NCBI RefSeq assembly: GCF_004193775.1
Contig: NC_041016.1
Coordinates: forward strand, 32,411,511 to 32,475,510
Reading direction: 5' to 3'
Source: Glycine soja
Lineage: Eukaryota; Streptophyta; Magnoliopsida; Fabales; Fabaceae
Length of the DNA stretch: 64,000 nt
Part shown: piece after piece, positions 1 to 10,762 of the stretch
Position numbering within the stretch: position 1 is the first letter of the stretch
Layout: each line of letters opens with the position of its first letter
Notes under the pieces: model-generated
What the model saw: only the letters and a program-made list of their open reading frames with translations
Databases searched by the model: none
What the model was told of the DNA's origin: nothing
Position numbers and translations under genes: made by a program

Positions 1-598
1 CGCCGATGAATCGCAACTACAATCAATTTCTACATGTTCACCAACCCAAACCAACACATCCTCTATAAAACCTGCAGGGTAAGCAACACTTCTATTTGCC
101 AAATGAATCACCACATCTGTAGATTGCAAAGGTCCAAGAGATAAAGAATTGAAAATGGACAGAGGCATGACACTAACTGATGCTCCTAGATCTAGCATGG
201 CATTCTCAAATTTGTTGTTCTCAATAATGCAAGGTATACAAAATGTACTTGGGTCCTTACATTTCTCAGGAATGTGAGGAACAGATTTACCTATCAATGC
301 TGACACATTTATGCCCATGCTAATCCTTCCATTGCCTTTGAGCTTCCTTTTGTGGGTGCACAGCTCCATTAGAAACTTGGCATATCTTGGAATTTGCTTG
401 ATGGCTTCTAGCAGAGGTATGTTCACCTCTACTTTCCTGAAGGTCTCCAAGATCTCCTTATCCACTTCTTCCATCTTTTTGTTTGGAATTTCTCTAGGTG
501 GAAATGGAAGAGGGATAAGAGGCTGCTGCAAGTCAGAATTACTAGAAGAAGGTCCACCTGCATGAAAAATTTTGTTAGTTCCCTCATGATTATACTCC
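1..598 (-). pseudogene. Athila-type gag-pro fragment
   Basis: The minus strand reads as one open frame from about 480 to the window edge. It encodes the end of gag and an aspartic protease. The motif DLGASVSVMP, coded at about 164-203, is the Athila form of the protease active site, with DLGA where most retroelements have D(S/T)GA. It is followed by a VIHLANRSVAYPAG stretch typical of the domain. The element runs off the left edge, so RT and integrase would lie outside. At 598-601 the homology stops and a plus-strand Ogre-like fragment begins. No start codon or LTR is visible here. It cannot be the same copy as the RT at 2560-3640, because the gene order would be reversed. Confidence 0.75.
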
Positions 599-600
599 TC

Positions 601-1935
601 AATGGCAAGAGTGGCAAAAGTGGTCAAGATCTTGGTGCAAGAGTTAGAGCGAGTGAAACAAAATAGAAATGGGGTGGTTGGGATACCAAGGAAGCACTTG
701 GAGGAGAAGGAAAAAGCTTTGGCAGATCAAGAGAGTGGACTTCATTCGTTGATGTTTTAGCAGTGTTGGTATTTGGGATCGTGCTCTTTTCAAATGTAGA
801 TGGGCTACTGGATTACATGTGTGCTGAGAAAGGGAAAGCAAATTGGGAGGAGCTCTGGGCAGGTATGGTAGGGGCGTCCGTTAATTGGTTCCCCGATGGA
901 AGGAAGGAGGGGTCAAAGTTTTGTGTTCATGTGAAGGGTTCCCAAATGTCCCCTTGATGGGAACAAGGGGTGGTATTAATTATAATCCCATGCTGGCCAT
1001 AAGACAACTAGGCTACCCTATGAGAGAGGTGCCGTCAGAAGAGATTATCACGCCTTTCATCACATGGGGTTTCAATGAAGGCAATATTCAGAGAGTACAA
1101 AAAGCATGGAATGTGGTGGAAAGAAGAGATAGGGAGCTTAGGGGAAGCAGCAATGGCATCATCGGTGGCTATCATAAGTGGTTGAAGGCTAGGACGCAAG
1201 AGATAACTTGGCTCCCAAAGCTGAAAAGTCCAAGTGGGGAAGAAGCTGAAGTTCCTAAGGAAAGTGAAGAAGTGCAAGCCTTGAAGGCAGAGCTTGAAAG
1301 AGTGTGAGTGGTCAAAGAAAAGCTAAAGACGGCAGTCACTAGGATCAGGAAGGAGTGTGATGAGCTAAGGCATGCCAACATGACCACAGCTGAAGCGTTA
1401 GAGCGAGAAACAAAGAGGGCCCAAAAAGAAAAATGGGGTAGAAACAAGTTCCGATGGGCTCTATGGGGCAGCAACAATGAGCTCAAGCTTTGAAGGGCTA
1501 AAAGGGACGAGTCAAGGGTGGAAGGCATGATATTAGAGGACAAGTTGAAGGCTTGTCAAAGGTCAAAGAGAAGTTTGACTGAACAGCTGAGTAGGACGGA
1601 AGAGAATATGTTGACAATCATTGACCAGTATAAAGAGAAGCTAAACCTAGCTGCTAGCCATGAGCAAAGGCTAGAGGACAAGCATGCGAAGGTATCGGCT
1701 CTGCACGTGGAAAAAGAAGCAAGAGAGAGAGTGATAGAATCATTGCATGGAAAAGCTATGAAATGGCTGGATAGGTTCGCTCACACTCTGAATGGGAGTC
1801 AAGAGCTTTCAAGCCTGTTAGCCAAAGCCAAGGCAATGGCGGATGTATAAACAGCTCCCGAGGAAGTTCATAGTCTTTTCGATTATTGTCAACATATGAT
1901 TGAGTTGATGTCCCACATAATTAGGAATCGCTTAG
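601..1935 (+). pseudogene. Ogre-like ORF1 fragment (DUF7745-like)
   Basis: This is a partial plus-strand copy of the ORF1 that precedes gag in the Ogre-like elements of this window (compare 23241-21576, minus). It begins mid-protein at MARVAKVVKI. Relative to the other copies it has lost a stretch between VDGL and the block starting EKGKANWEE. The C-terminal half (885-1850) stays in one frame, broken only by point stops at 1305, 1491 and 1848. It is rich in Lys, Glu and Leu and looks like a long coiled coil (QALKAELERV, ACQRSKRSLTEQLSRTEENM). The function of ORF1 is unknown. The domain name DUF7745 is from memory of legume annotations. Confidence 0.7.
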
Positions 1936-2559
1936 GCATTTGTATTTGTGCTTTCACTTGGAAAAGATAAACAATATTTGTCTCTTAATGAAAATGAGAT
2001 TTTATTCAACCCTATGTCTTTGCTGAAATTTATGTGTGGGTTCAATACTTCGACAACTTATCATTGTCATGCATTCATGTTTAGTTTGTTGTCGCATTAC
2101 TCATTGCATTTTGTTCTGTTAGCAGTTATAGTCAAAGTAAACACAATAACCAAAAAGAACGAGCGCGCTTTATGGCACCCCTATCAAACACGTTCCAAAA
2201 CCAAAATCATGAGAGAGATAAAGGAAGTTCAAGAGCAGATGAAGGCTGACATGGAGGCCATGAAGGACCAAATGACCTCCATGATTGAGGCCATGTTAAG
2301 TATGAGATGGGTGATGGAGGATAATGCGGCCGTAGTTGCCGCCATCAGCGCTGTCGCTGAGGCGGATCTGACTCACCCATCCATCATAAACCAAACAAGC
2401 TGTCTAGTCCTGGACATGGTAGGCCAGGGAGGAGAGGTGTTAGGCAGCATAGGCTGTCCCCATATGGTGCAAAATAAGAATTCATTCCCACTGTACGACT
2501 TGCATCCCAACTATACACCAGCCAATGTAGTGCACGTGCTCAACAAGAACGCTTGCTAA
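1936..2559 (+). pseudogene. Ogre-like gag, N-terminal fragment
   Basis: The spacer after ORF1 (1936-2160) leads into a gag N-terminus: VQEQMKADMEAMKDQMTSM, a Met/Glu-rich coiled coil shared with the gags at 20385 and 59667. The frame stays open to 2559 and is then cut at the junction with a minus-strand Athila pol fragment. The core Retrotrans_gag domain and zinc knuckle are missing. No target duplication is visible at 598-601 or 2559-2560, so this piece arrived by rearrangement or lost its ends. Confidence 0.65.
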
Positions 2560-3640
2560 AATTCTCTATAAAGCGCCTATAAAACCCTGCATGGCCAAGA
2601 AAAGAATGAACCTCTCGCACGCAAGAGGGGTAAGGCAATTTTGAAATAACAACTATTTTTGCAGGGTCTACCTCTATGCCCCTACTGGAAATGATATGCC
2701 CTACAACTATACCTTATTCTACCATGAAGTGACATTTTTCAATATTCAACACAAGGTTAGTTTCAATGCATCTATTAAGAACTCTATCCAGACTATCCAA
2801 AGATGCATCAAAAGAGGATCCATAAATAGTAAAATCATCCATAAACACCTCTATGCAACTCTCTAAAAAGTCACTCAAAATGCTAAGCATACACCGCTGG
2901 AAGGTACCAGGGGTGTTGCATAGGCCAAAGGGCATCCTCCTATAGGCAAAAGTGCCAAAGGGACAGGTGAATGTGGTCTTTTCTTGATCCTCAGGAGCAA
3001 TATGAATTTGTAAATAACCAGAAAAACCATCAAGAAAACAGTAATGAGACTTACCTGCCAAGCGCTCAAGCATTTGATCAATGAATGGTAGGGGAAAATG
3101 ATCTTTTCTAGTTACCTGGTTCAGCCTCCTATAATCAATGCAGACTCGCCAGCTGTTCTGCACTCTCGTGGGGATAAGCTCGTCCCTTTCATTCTTAATC
3201 ACTGTGAGGCCTATCTTCTTAGGAACCACTTAGATTGGACTCACCCACTAGCTATCAGAAATAGGGTAGATGACTCCATCTTGTAAGAGATTGGTCACCT
3301 CCTTTTTCACCACATCTAGAATGACGGGGTTGAGTCTCCGCTGTGGCTGCCTCACTGGCTTAGCTCCATCCTCTAAAAATATCCTATGCATGCAGGTAGA
3401 TGGGCTAATACCAGGAATGTCTGCTAAAGTCCATCCAATGGCTTTCTTGTGCTTCTTGAGCACTAGCAACAACTTCGCCTCTTGCTCAGCAGCAAGGGAG
3501 GCAGAGATGATCACTGGAAATTTTTCTTTGTCCTCCAAGTAAGCATATTTGAAGAACGATGTAGGATTGTATAACAGTTGCGGTTTGGAAGCGCCTCGGC
3601 CTTGTTTTTTCTTCTTCTTTCTCCTTCTCCTCAATTTCAC
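2560..3640 (-). pseudogene. Athila-type reverse transcriptase fragment
   Basis: This is a Ty3/gypsy reverse transcriptase with motifs in order on the minus strand: the N-terminal approach (KKHKKAIGWTLADIPGI), template contact region (CIDYRRLNQVTRKDHFPLPF), FLDGFSGYLQI, MPFGLCNTPGTFQRCM, and the catalytic VFMDDFTIYG. It continues toward the RNase H linker (FLGHAGFYRRFIENFSK) and is cut at 2560. Stops lie near 3246, 3231 and 2712. The first two fit CAG/CAA-to-TAG/TAA changes, as expected of old methylated DNA. The very basic N-terminus (KLRRRRKKKKK, 3600-3640) is encoded by a pyrimidine-rich tract and may not belong to the original protein. RNase H and integrase are absent. Confidence 0.85.
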
Positions 3641-3715
3641 TAAATCCTTTCAATGTTTGAAAGTTGAACCCCTTCCTTTAGCCCCCTCATGCCTATTTAT
3701 AGGAAATGAGGGGCT
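3641..3715 (-). other. Possible Ogre-LTR promoter scrap
   Basis: A pyrimidine-rich stretch is followed by a minus-strand TATAAATAGG box set in a short dyad (CCCCTCAT...ATGAGGGG). The arrangement resembles the TATA regions of the Ogre-type LTRs at 8202 and 9775. It is too short to assign firmly. Confidence 0.3.
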
Positions 3716-4036
3716 GACACTCCCTAGTAAATTTTTGCTTTGCATTGAGTCCTTAATAAAATAAAAATTTTATTTTTTATCCTTGATATTATGTTTTAGT
3801 CCTTTGTAAATCAGAAAATTTTGTGTTTGCTTCCTAATAAATTAGCAAACTTTGTTTTAGTCTATATTAATAACAAATGGGAAATATTTATCACGGAGCA
3901 AACACAAAATTTGCTAATTTATTAGGGGCTAAAAATAAGTGTCAAGGACAAAAAACAAAATTGTTGTTTTATTAGAGACCCATTGCAAAACAACAATTTA
4001 TTAGGGAGTAAATTCAAAATTGGATATTTATTAGGG
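3716..4036. mobile_element. Foldback / MITE-like inverted repeat
   Basis: The two halves are imperfect inverted repeats of roughly 150 bp. The left end TCCCTAGTAAAT mirrors the right end ATTTATTAGGGA. Longer blocks also mirror: the TTTGTGTTTGCTTCCTAATA block at about 3825 pairs with its complement at about 3900. The loop is near 3865-3890. There is no coding capacity. Terminal inverted repeats with AT-rich arms fit a small non-autonomous DNA transposon or foldback element. No clean target duplication is seen. Confidence 0.55.
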
Positions 4037-5918
4037 ATCTCACACATATTCAAGTTTCAATTAAATAGTCAATGTAATTGATTATTTCAAAAAAAGTAAA
4101 CGATTATGCTATCATTTCAATCGATTAAAATGTTCTTTCCAACATCTGGGCAACTTTCAAGAACAATGTAATAGATTAGATTTTTTATTTAATTGATTAA
4201 AGTGTTTTTGATCACTTCTGGGAACACTTTTAAGAACAAAGTAATTGATTACCATTATCTGGTAATTGATTAAAACAAAGACTCATAAAAAACCAATCCT
4301 TGTCTCAACTGAAATGTGTAATCGATTACGTTTAACTTGTCATCGATTAAACCAATACGCAAATCTCTCTACAAGCTACAAACACTTGTGTAGTTGATTA
4401 TGGTCAACCTTGTAATCGATTAAAACAGAGAGTTTTATGTTAGAGATACGGGGAGCAACATGAGCAACATGGTATAGCCTAATGCTAAAGCTTGAAGCTC
4501 AACGAAAAACTTGAAGAAGTTTTGGCTTTTACATGCCCAACTCCTTTGAGTGACATTTGTATTGGTTGTTATCTTAATTGTTGCATCTTAGTAGATTTGA
4601 TATCTATTTTTCATCATGCATCATCATGGTTAGTATGAAGAAAAATTTATTTAGAGGCAAAAACTCTCTGCTTTAATTGATTACAGCCTCGTTGCAATCA
4701 ATTACAACAAGTTGTCTAAAACTTGTAGAGTTAAGTCTCATATTGGTTTAATTGATTCCCGATATCTCGTAATCCATTACACTGTTGTTTGAGACAATGA
4801 GTGGTTTAGTTAGGAGTCTCTTCTTTAATCGCTTATTTCTCTCTCATTTAAGTGTTCAGACATGAACAAGAACAATTTAATCGATTACTTAGGTCATCTA
4901 AACGATTACATTATTCTTGAGTATTTTTCCAAATGTTGAATGAGCACTTTAATTGATTACTTAGATAATATAATCGATTACTTTGCTAAAATAATTGATT
5001 ACCTTATAGATTTAATCGATTACAGACAGTTATAAATATTTTCTCTATAAATAACCAACTTGTGTTCACATCTACACATCATGAAATCATAAAAGTATAA
5101 TCAATACATCTCGAAAATAACTTCTTAGCCTTAGAATGAGCAAGATTTTGTGCTTTCATTAGTAGATAAGAGAAGAGAAGAAAAGAAAAGAGCTTTATAG
5201 TAGCTCACAACTTCTAAATCGTTTCATTTTGAAGATATTTTCTTGAAAGTGAGTTATGTCTTTTGAGTAGAAGAAGATCATCGTTTCAATCCAGCAAGGT
5301 TTTTGTGGAAAGATTGTCTGGTTGTATCTTTCCTACTTGGTTTTCTTGTGTATGGTTTTTACACGGTCTTTGCTTTTATGCGTGAATTGCTTACAACATG
5401 CTAGAATAGGATTTTCTAGTTTGGGCTAAGAGTAGGGTTCCCTTAGGTTTATATTCACAAAGGACCCTAGTTTTGGGTGCCTTAGTCTCCTTTTCCTAGG
5501 TGGGAGTTGTAGATTGGATGTGATTTCATGTAAGGATTCTTGATGCATAGTGGAAATCTAATTCAGGTTATGGATTAGATAACTGAATTAGCTTCTCTAG
5601 AAATAGAGAGTAAACTAGTATAAAAGATTGTGTCATTCTTCTCTTGTTCTAATCCTTTTCTCTCATTCAAGTTTTAAAATATTTTTTCACAAAGATTCAA
5701 GTTTTATGTTTGTTAAAGAAAGGATGTTAGTGAAGGATCATGTTTAAGGAAGGATTGATTAAGTATTGATTACCTTTGATTCATATTTGTTTTGTGATAT
5801 GATCCATACACAAGTTTTTTTGTCACTTTGTTTTTGTAAGTATATTTTGTTTTTGAAACCAATTAACCCCCCCCCCCCCCTCCCACTCTTGGTTTATTAA
5901 GTTCCATCATCTTTTTCA
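4037..5918 (+). mobile_element. Copia-type LTR (5' LTR, left end undefined)
   Basis: This AT-rich sequence holds many exact and degenerate copies of AATCGATTA, a TATAAATA box at 5046-5053, a C-run at about 5867-5881 and a terminal ...TTTTTCA. The C-run before the 3' end matches the organisation of the two copia-type solo LTRs at 17505 and 47804. The PBS follows two bases later. The left boundary could not be fixed. The foldback element at 3716 and the scrap before it may mark truncation. Confidence 0.6.
5046..5053 (+). promoter_or_regulatory. TATA box of copia LTR
   Basis: TATAAATA lies about 870 bp before the LTR end, the expected U3/R position for a large LTR. Confidence 0.5.
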
Positions 5919-5920
5919 AT

Positions 5921-5932
5921 TGGTATCAGAGC
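5921..5932 (+). other. Primer binding site, initiator Met tRNA type
   Basis: TGGTATCAGAGC is the standard plant copia PBS, complementary to the 3' end of initiator methionine tRNA. It begins two bases after the inferred LTR end and fixes the element as plus-strand. Confidence 0.85.
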
Positions 5933-5938
5933 TAAGTC

Positions 5939-6478
5939 TTGAAAGATACTCAAGATCCCAGTTTTTCTAACAAGATAGGCTCAAAACAAATCACTTTTAA
6001 AGAGGGTGCACCTTTGAATCGACCTCCTTTGTTTGAGGGTGAACATTTTTCTTTTTGGCAAAAGAGAATGGAAATCTTTATTCAATCAATTGATCTCGGT
6101 GCATGGAATGGCATCATTATAGGTCCTTTCATTCCTACTAAAGAAGTGAATGGTGAATGAATACCTAAAGAATGGGATGAAATGAGAGATGATGAGAAAA
6201 GAAAAGTGCAAGATGATCAAAAAGCTAAAAATATTTTAACTTCTGGTTTATCTTTTGATGAATTCTTTCATACTGCAAGTTGAAAAAGTGAAAAAGAAAT
6301 TTGGAATATGCTTGAAGTCACTCATGAAGGCACAACAGATATGAGAAGAGCAAGAAAGAACACTTTCATATCCAAATATGAAGCATTTCGATTGAAGAAT
6401 GGAGAAACCATTTCAGAACTTCAAACAAGATTCACTCACATTGTTTTGATGATGCCTAAGAAATGCGCTTCTCAAGTT
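5939..6478 (+). pseudogene. Ty1/copia gag, broken
   Basis: The frame encodes a copia-type Gag N-terminus: PPLFEGEHFSFWQKRMEIF followed by the GAWNGIIIG and EWDEMRDDEKRKVQDDQKAK blocks, as in the UBN2/DUF4219-type gags of plant copia elements. In-frame stops occur at about 6158 and 6283. It ends abruptly after LMMPKKC where LTR-like sequence begins. No zinc knuckle, protease, integrase or RT follows. Confidence 0.75.
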
Positions 6479-6941
6479 TGATCCAAAATAAGACTCCAAG
6501 AAATCCAAGATAAATGATGAAGTTAGTCTCCAAATTGATGATGCATAAGTTATGGCCAAAGGTTTTTCTCAAAAGCTTTTAAAAGAGATATTTACTCTCT
6601 GGTAATCGATTACCAGTGACTGTAATCGATTACTAGTGGCCAAAGTGCTTACTGGAATGTTTTAAAATGTTTTTAATATTTTTGAAAGCTTGTAATCGAT
6701 TACACAAGACTTGTAATTGATTACCAGAAGTTTTGAACATTTAAAAACAGCCTTTAGAAATTTGAATTTAAATTTCAAAGTCTGTAATCTATTACAAAGT
6801 GTATGTAATCAATTACCTGAGTTAAAATTCAAATTTCAAATGTGAAGAGTCACAACTCTTCAGAAAACAACTGTGTAATCGATTACACCATTTTGGTACT
6901 CTATTACCAGTGAGGAATTCTCTAAAATAACTCGCAACTTT
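6479..6941 (+). mobile_element. Truncated copia-type LTR fragment
   Basis: This non-coding fragment has several GTAATCGATTAC palindromes (about 6602, 6690, 6873) in the same context, TACTCTCTGG..., as the solo LTR at 47804. It is joined directly to broken gag on the left and to chromovirus integrase on the right. It lacks both LTR termini. Confidence 0.55.
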
Positions 6942-7209
6942 CTCTAAGATCATCTTCCTAAGTTCGGGCACATTGGGAACACAAATCCTATCTTGAAGTT
7001 TGAAGACTCCATCCGATCCCACAATGAAACTACTATCTCTCCTTGACTCTATAACTTCTAACTTAGTCCTTAGAAAAGGATTAGTCTTCTGGCCCTTTTA
7101 AATATTTCCAAGTAGTTCATTGGTGATCCTCAAAACTCCCAATCTCACGCTGTTAGGGGTAACCCCACACGCAAGGCTAAGGTCCCTAAATTTTTCTAGG
7201 AGATCTATC
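6942..7209 (-). pseudogene. Chromovirus integrase N-terminus, piece 3 of split element
   Basis: The minus strand encodes the RNase H-integrase linker and the start of the integrase zinc-binding region (VGSDGVFKLQDRICVPNVPE, ending RKMILE). There is an in-frame stop near 7100. Its upstream partner is at 26555-26700. The reading frame is continuous across the two flanks once the intervening LTR and one target-duplication copy are set aside. The fragment is cut at about 6942 by copia LTR sequence. Confidence 0.8.
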
Positions 7210-8366
7210 TATCGTAACCTACCCTTCGGCGGGAGGGCAAGGTGAGATAAAAGCACGTCTTATCAAGAAGAAAATGCGTGGATTTGCCACCAAGATTTAT
7301 TCATGGGAAAATGTTAGAAAAACCAAAAAGATGAAGGTCTGCAGATTTTGAAAATAAGGGTTCAAGAGTTGTTTATGCACGGGGAAGGTATTAGCACCCC
7401 ACACGCCCGTCACAAGGGACGACAACCTTTAATCGAGTGTGCAAAACATGACTTCAAAATTATGTATTTTCCTTGTTTATATTTTTTATTTATTTTCCCT
7501 TTTTATATTTTTTATTTTTTTGGGGTCGTCAAGGGTGTTGCCCTTGTTCTTACGTATCCTCGGGTTCGATGAGGAATTCAGACCTACGTAGTTCTTTAAG
7601 TTTGATATTTTGTGTGTTACATTGATTTTTATCTTTTTTGAAAGATTAATTTTAGTTGCAAAAAAAATTCGTTTAAGGCGTTAGACCTTGAAATGATGTT
7701 TTAAACTTTTGAAAAGCAGAGAGAATCGTTAAGGCATTGGACCTTGAAATGATCTTTTGATTTTTTTTAAAAGAGGAGAGAGTTGTTAACGTGTCGGACC
7801 TTGAAACGATCTCAAGAAGAGGTTATGAATTGGTTTTATCTTGATTTTGTTTATTAACCTTCAATCCTTTTTTTATCAAGAGAACTTGCGGTACTAATGA
7901 TTAGTTAAAAACTTACTTTACAAAAGAAAAAGCAATTATCGATGATGGAAGAAAGAGATGAAGATGAACAAAACAAGAAAGAGGACCCCTAAGGGTGCAT
8001 AGATCACATTCAAATTCTTAAAAGCAAACACTAATCGGATGAAGAATGGAGAACAATTGAAAAACGATGTAGAAATCGATTGCAGTCGAGATTCGGCAAC
8101 GATTTAGGTTTTTTTCTCTTCCTCCTTCTTCTTTTCTCTTCTTTTTCTCCAATCCTTCACCTCTGGACCTCAAAACCTCCCTCTCAGCTCCTCTTCATGC
8201 TTATTTATAGCAAAACAAGGCATTTGGGGTGATGACAACTAGCCCAGACGAGCTAGTTACTTCACCATAAAGTTATTTGGTGGCCCAGGCGAGCCAGAGG
8301 CTAGCCTGGGTGAGCCAGGGTTCAGAAAAAGCTTCCAAATGACCCTTTTACCTCCTTTTTGGGTAT
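7210..8366 (-). mobile_element. Ogre-type solo LTR, left part
   Basis: Together with 26422-26554 this makes one LTR of about 1,290 bp. On the minus strand it starts TGTCATACCC (26554) and ends near GGTTACGATA (7210, degraded from TGCGACA). Flanks CTATC (7205-7209) and CCATC (26555-26559) form a target duplication with one mismatch. It carries a minus TATAAATA at 8202-8209, degenerate GCCCAGGCGAGC palindromes (8283-8325) and a TACGTAG module at 7551-7597. No internal domain is attached, so it is a solo LTR. It was later interrupted by the young Ogre-like element. Confidence 0.8.
8202..8209 (-). promoter_or_regulatory. TATA box of solo LTR
   Basis: TATAAATA on the minus strand, placed like the TATA boxes of the other Ogre-type LTRs in the window. 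Confidence 0.45.
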
Positions 8367-8993
8367 TGTCGCAACCTACCCTTCGGCGGGAGGGCGACGC
8401 GTGACTCGCGGGATGCGTGTTCCACGAAAGGAATACGCGCGGAGTCGCCACCAACGTTTATTTGAGGAAAACGTCGGAAAAACCGGAAAAGATGCGATCT
8501 ACGAACTTTTTAGTGAAAGGTTCGGGAGTTGTATTTACGCACGGGGAAGGTATTAGCACCCCACACGCCCGTCCCAAGGGACGGCAGCCTTTAATCGAAT
8601 GTGCAAACATGACTTTGATTTTTTTATGTTCCCTTTTTATGTCTCTATATCCTTTATACCCTTTTTATATTTTTTCTTTTTGTGGTCGACAAGGGTGTTT
8701 CCCTTTGCTCCTACGTATTCCTCAATTTGTGATGAGAAAATCAGACCTACGTAGTTCTTTTGGAACAAAGTGTTTGGTTAAGTTGTTTTTGTCTTTTTTG
8801 CAAAATATGTTTTTATTGAACAAAAGGTCATTTAAGGTGTTGAACCATTAAACGGTCTTTTGATTTTGAAAGGGGAGAAACGTTAAGGCGTTGGACCATT
8901 AACGATCTCTTGTTTTTGAAAGGAGAGAAACGTTAAGGCATTTGGACCATTAACGATCTCTTGGGGTGGTCGACAAAAGCGGGGCTTTTGCTC

Positions 8994-9039
8994 CTACGTA
9001 TCCTCAATTGCGATGAGGAAATCAGACCTACGTAGTTCT
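8994..9039. repeat. TACGTAG nested-hairpin module (example)
   Basis: The outer arms CTACGTA...TACGTAG enclose inner arms CCTCA...TGAGG. The same roughly 45-50 bp module recurs at 7551, 8711, 11700, 11951, 24479, 24762, 30180 (decayed), 40235, 57590 and 63655, in both LTRs and internal 3' regions. Confidence 0.7.
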
Positions 9040-9774
9040 TGCAAAAGCGGTAAAGTTACATGTTGATTTTATGCTTTTGAACGGTCCATGTTAACCGATA
9101 AAAGCAAAGAGGACCGTTTAAGGCGTTGGACCTTAAAACGGTTTTTAGTGATTTTCGGACAAAACTTGATTTGTGAGTCTATTTTAGTCTTAGTTTCACT
9201 TTGGTTATTAATCAATTCATTCAAGGAAACTTCCAAAGAAAAACGTCCGATTGATTTTTTTGTTTTATTTTATTCAAAGATATTTTGTTTATGTTATTAT
9301 TATTTTTCAAGATATTTTGATTATTTTATTATTATTTTACTTTTTTTGGTTTAACCGAGGTTATAGCGTGAACGATCGGTTAGATTTCATTTTAAAAGTG
9401 ATTAAATGAGATTACAACACAAATGATCGGTTGAAATTCATTTTATCATTTATTAGGTGAGAAAACGACTTAAACGGTAAAAGCGCGTTAAAGACGGAAG
9501 AAAAGAAATCGAAAATAAAGATGAAAGCTTAAAAAAACAAGAAATGAATTGAAAGTCTCGGATTCGAAAACTTACCCGTTGAAGAACGAAGAACGGATGA
9601 AGAACGATGAAGAACGGACGAAAACCTTCACGGATTTGCTTACGGAAACATCTCGGAAGCGTTACGGAAGCACCTCGGCTTGGATTTTCTTCACGGAAAC
9701 AATTTTTTTCACCCAAAACAGCTGAAATACATAGCCAGGGGGCTCAGGGATCCTTAGAACAGCCCCCTTCAGCC

Positions 9775-9782
9775 TTTTTATA
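9775..9782 (-). promoter_or_regulatory. TATA box, 3' LTR of copy 1
   Basis: The minus strand reads CCTATAAAAAGGC, followed downstream by the GC-rich start of the transcribed region. The twin LTR has the same box at 25543-25550. Confidence 0.6.
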
Positions 9783-10627
9783 GGAAAAAGGGGGAGGAGG
9801 TTGCCGCCCAGCTCGCCCAGGCGACCTTAGCTCGCCCAGGCGAGCTGGGTTGCTTCCTCCAGAAGCAACCCAGCTTCAAAAAACATTTTGGAAGGCCCAA
9901 TTCAAAAGTTCGAAATTGCTATTTGCACCCCCCCAATTTTGATAAGTTCACCCCCCTCTTTCGTAATTTACGGAAAAGTTACGGAAGCCTTACGGAAGCA
10001 TATAGGACTTGATTTTCTTCTTTTTTTCTCTTCCGTCTCACCCGTATTAAGTTAATTATGCTTATTTAGAGTTATGGGAATTTTACGGAAGCATTACGGG
10101 TGTCCCGGAAGCCCCAGAATCCCATTTTTCAACAAAACGGGGGGTGTGGTGGCCATCTAGCTCGCCCAGGCGAGCTAGGTTACTTCAACCTTAAGCAAGA
10201 AATTGCCCAGAAACCTCTAGAAGGGCCCAGATTCGAAAATTACTGTTTGCACCCCCCATTTTACTAAATACACCCCCCTTTGGCCTTTTTTGGTGATTCT
10301 TTTTTCGTAAAGTTACGGAAACTTACGAATTTCGTAACGATACTTGTTTTCTTTCCGTAATGTTACGGAACCTTGCGGATTACATAATCATCCCCTTTTT
10401 GACTTACGGAATGTTACGGAACCTCACTTAATTATGCAACGATGCTTCCATTTGATTTCCGGTGTGTCACGGAAACTTACGGATTGTGCATCAATATTTT
10501 TTTGGTTTTTCGGCATGTCCTGGAATTTCACAAATTGCCTAATGATGGATGCCAAGCACCTCACAAGGACCAAAGAATGGTCGCATGTTATCAAGCAAAG
10601 GTCCCCGGACGAAATTAGGGTATGACA

Positions 10628-10650
10628 GTTGCCCCTCTTTACTTGTCTTT
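10628..10650 (-). other. Polypurine tract of Ogre-like copy 1
   Basis: The minus strand reads AGTAAAGAGGGGCAAC immediately before the 3' LTR start TGTCATACCC. This is the expected position for plus-strand DNA priming. Confidence 0.75.
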
Positions 10651-10762
10651 TATTGGAGATAAAAGAAAAGTAAAGATAAGACACTAATTTCGTCCCTCTC
10701 GATTTGACGAGAGTCGCGGGTGACTATAAAATTTCCACATGCAAATGACTTGTTGTTCCCAA

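Larger units (their letters stand above)
8367..10627 (-). mobile_element. 3' LTR of Ogre-like copy 1
   Basis: On the minus strand it starts TGTCATACCCTAATTTCG at 10627 and ends ...GGTTGCGACA at 8367. It contains a TATA box (9775-9782), AGCTCGCC...GGCGAGCT palindromes (9800-9850, 10157), two TACGTAG hairpin modules (8711-8758, 8994-9039) and the hairpin ACCGTTT...AAACGGT around a constant loop (9113-9142). Open frames inside, such as 8417-8851 plus, are antisense to the element and not gene-like. Confidence 0.92.

Noticed and set aside
1..3640. A single Athila element interrupted by an Ogre fragment
   Set aside because: On the minus strand RT (3640-2560) would come before protease (598-1), the reverse of the Athila order. 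Two separate copies or a rearrangement are needed.
8417..8851. 144-codon plus frame conserved with 24185-24619
   Set aside because: It lies antisense inside the two LTRs of one element; identity reflects recent LTR duplication, not coding constraint.
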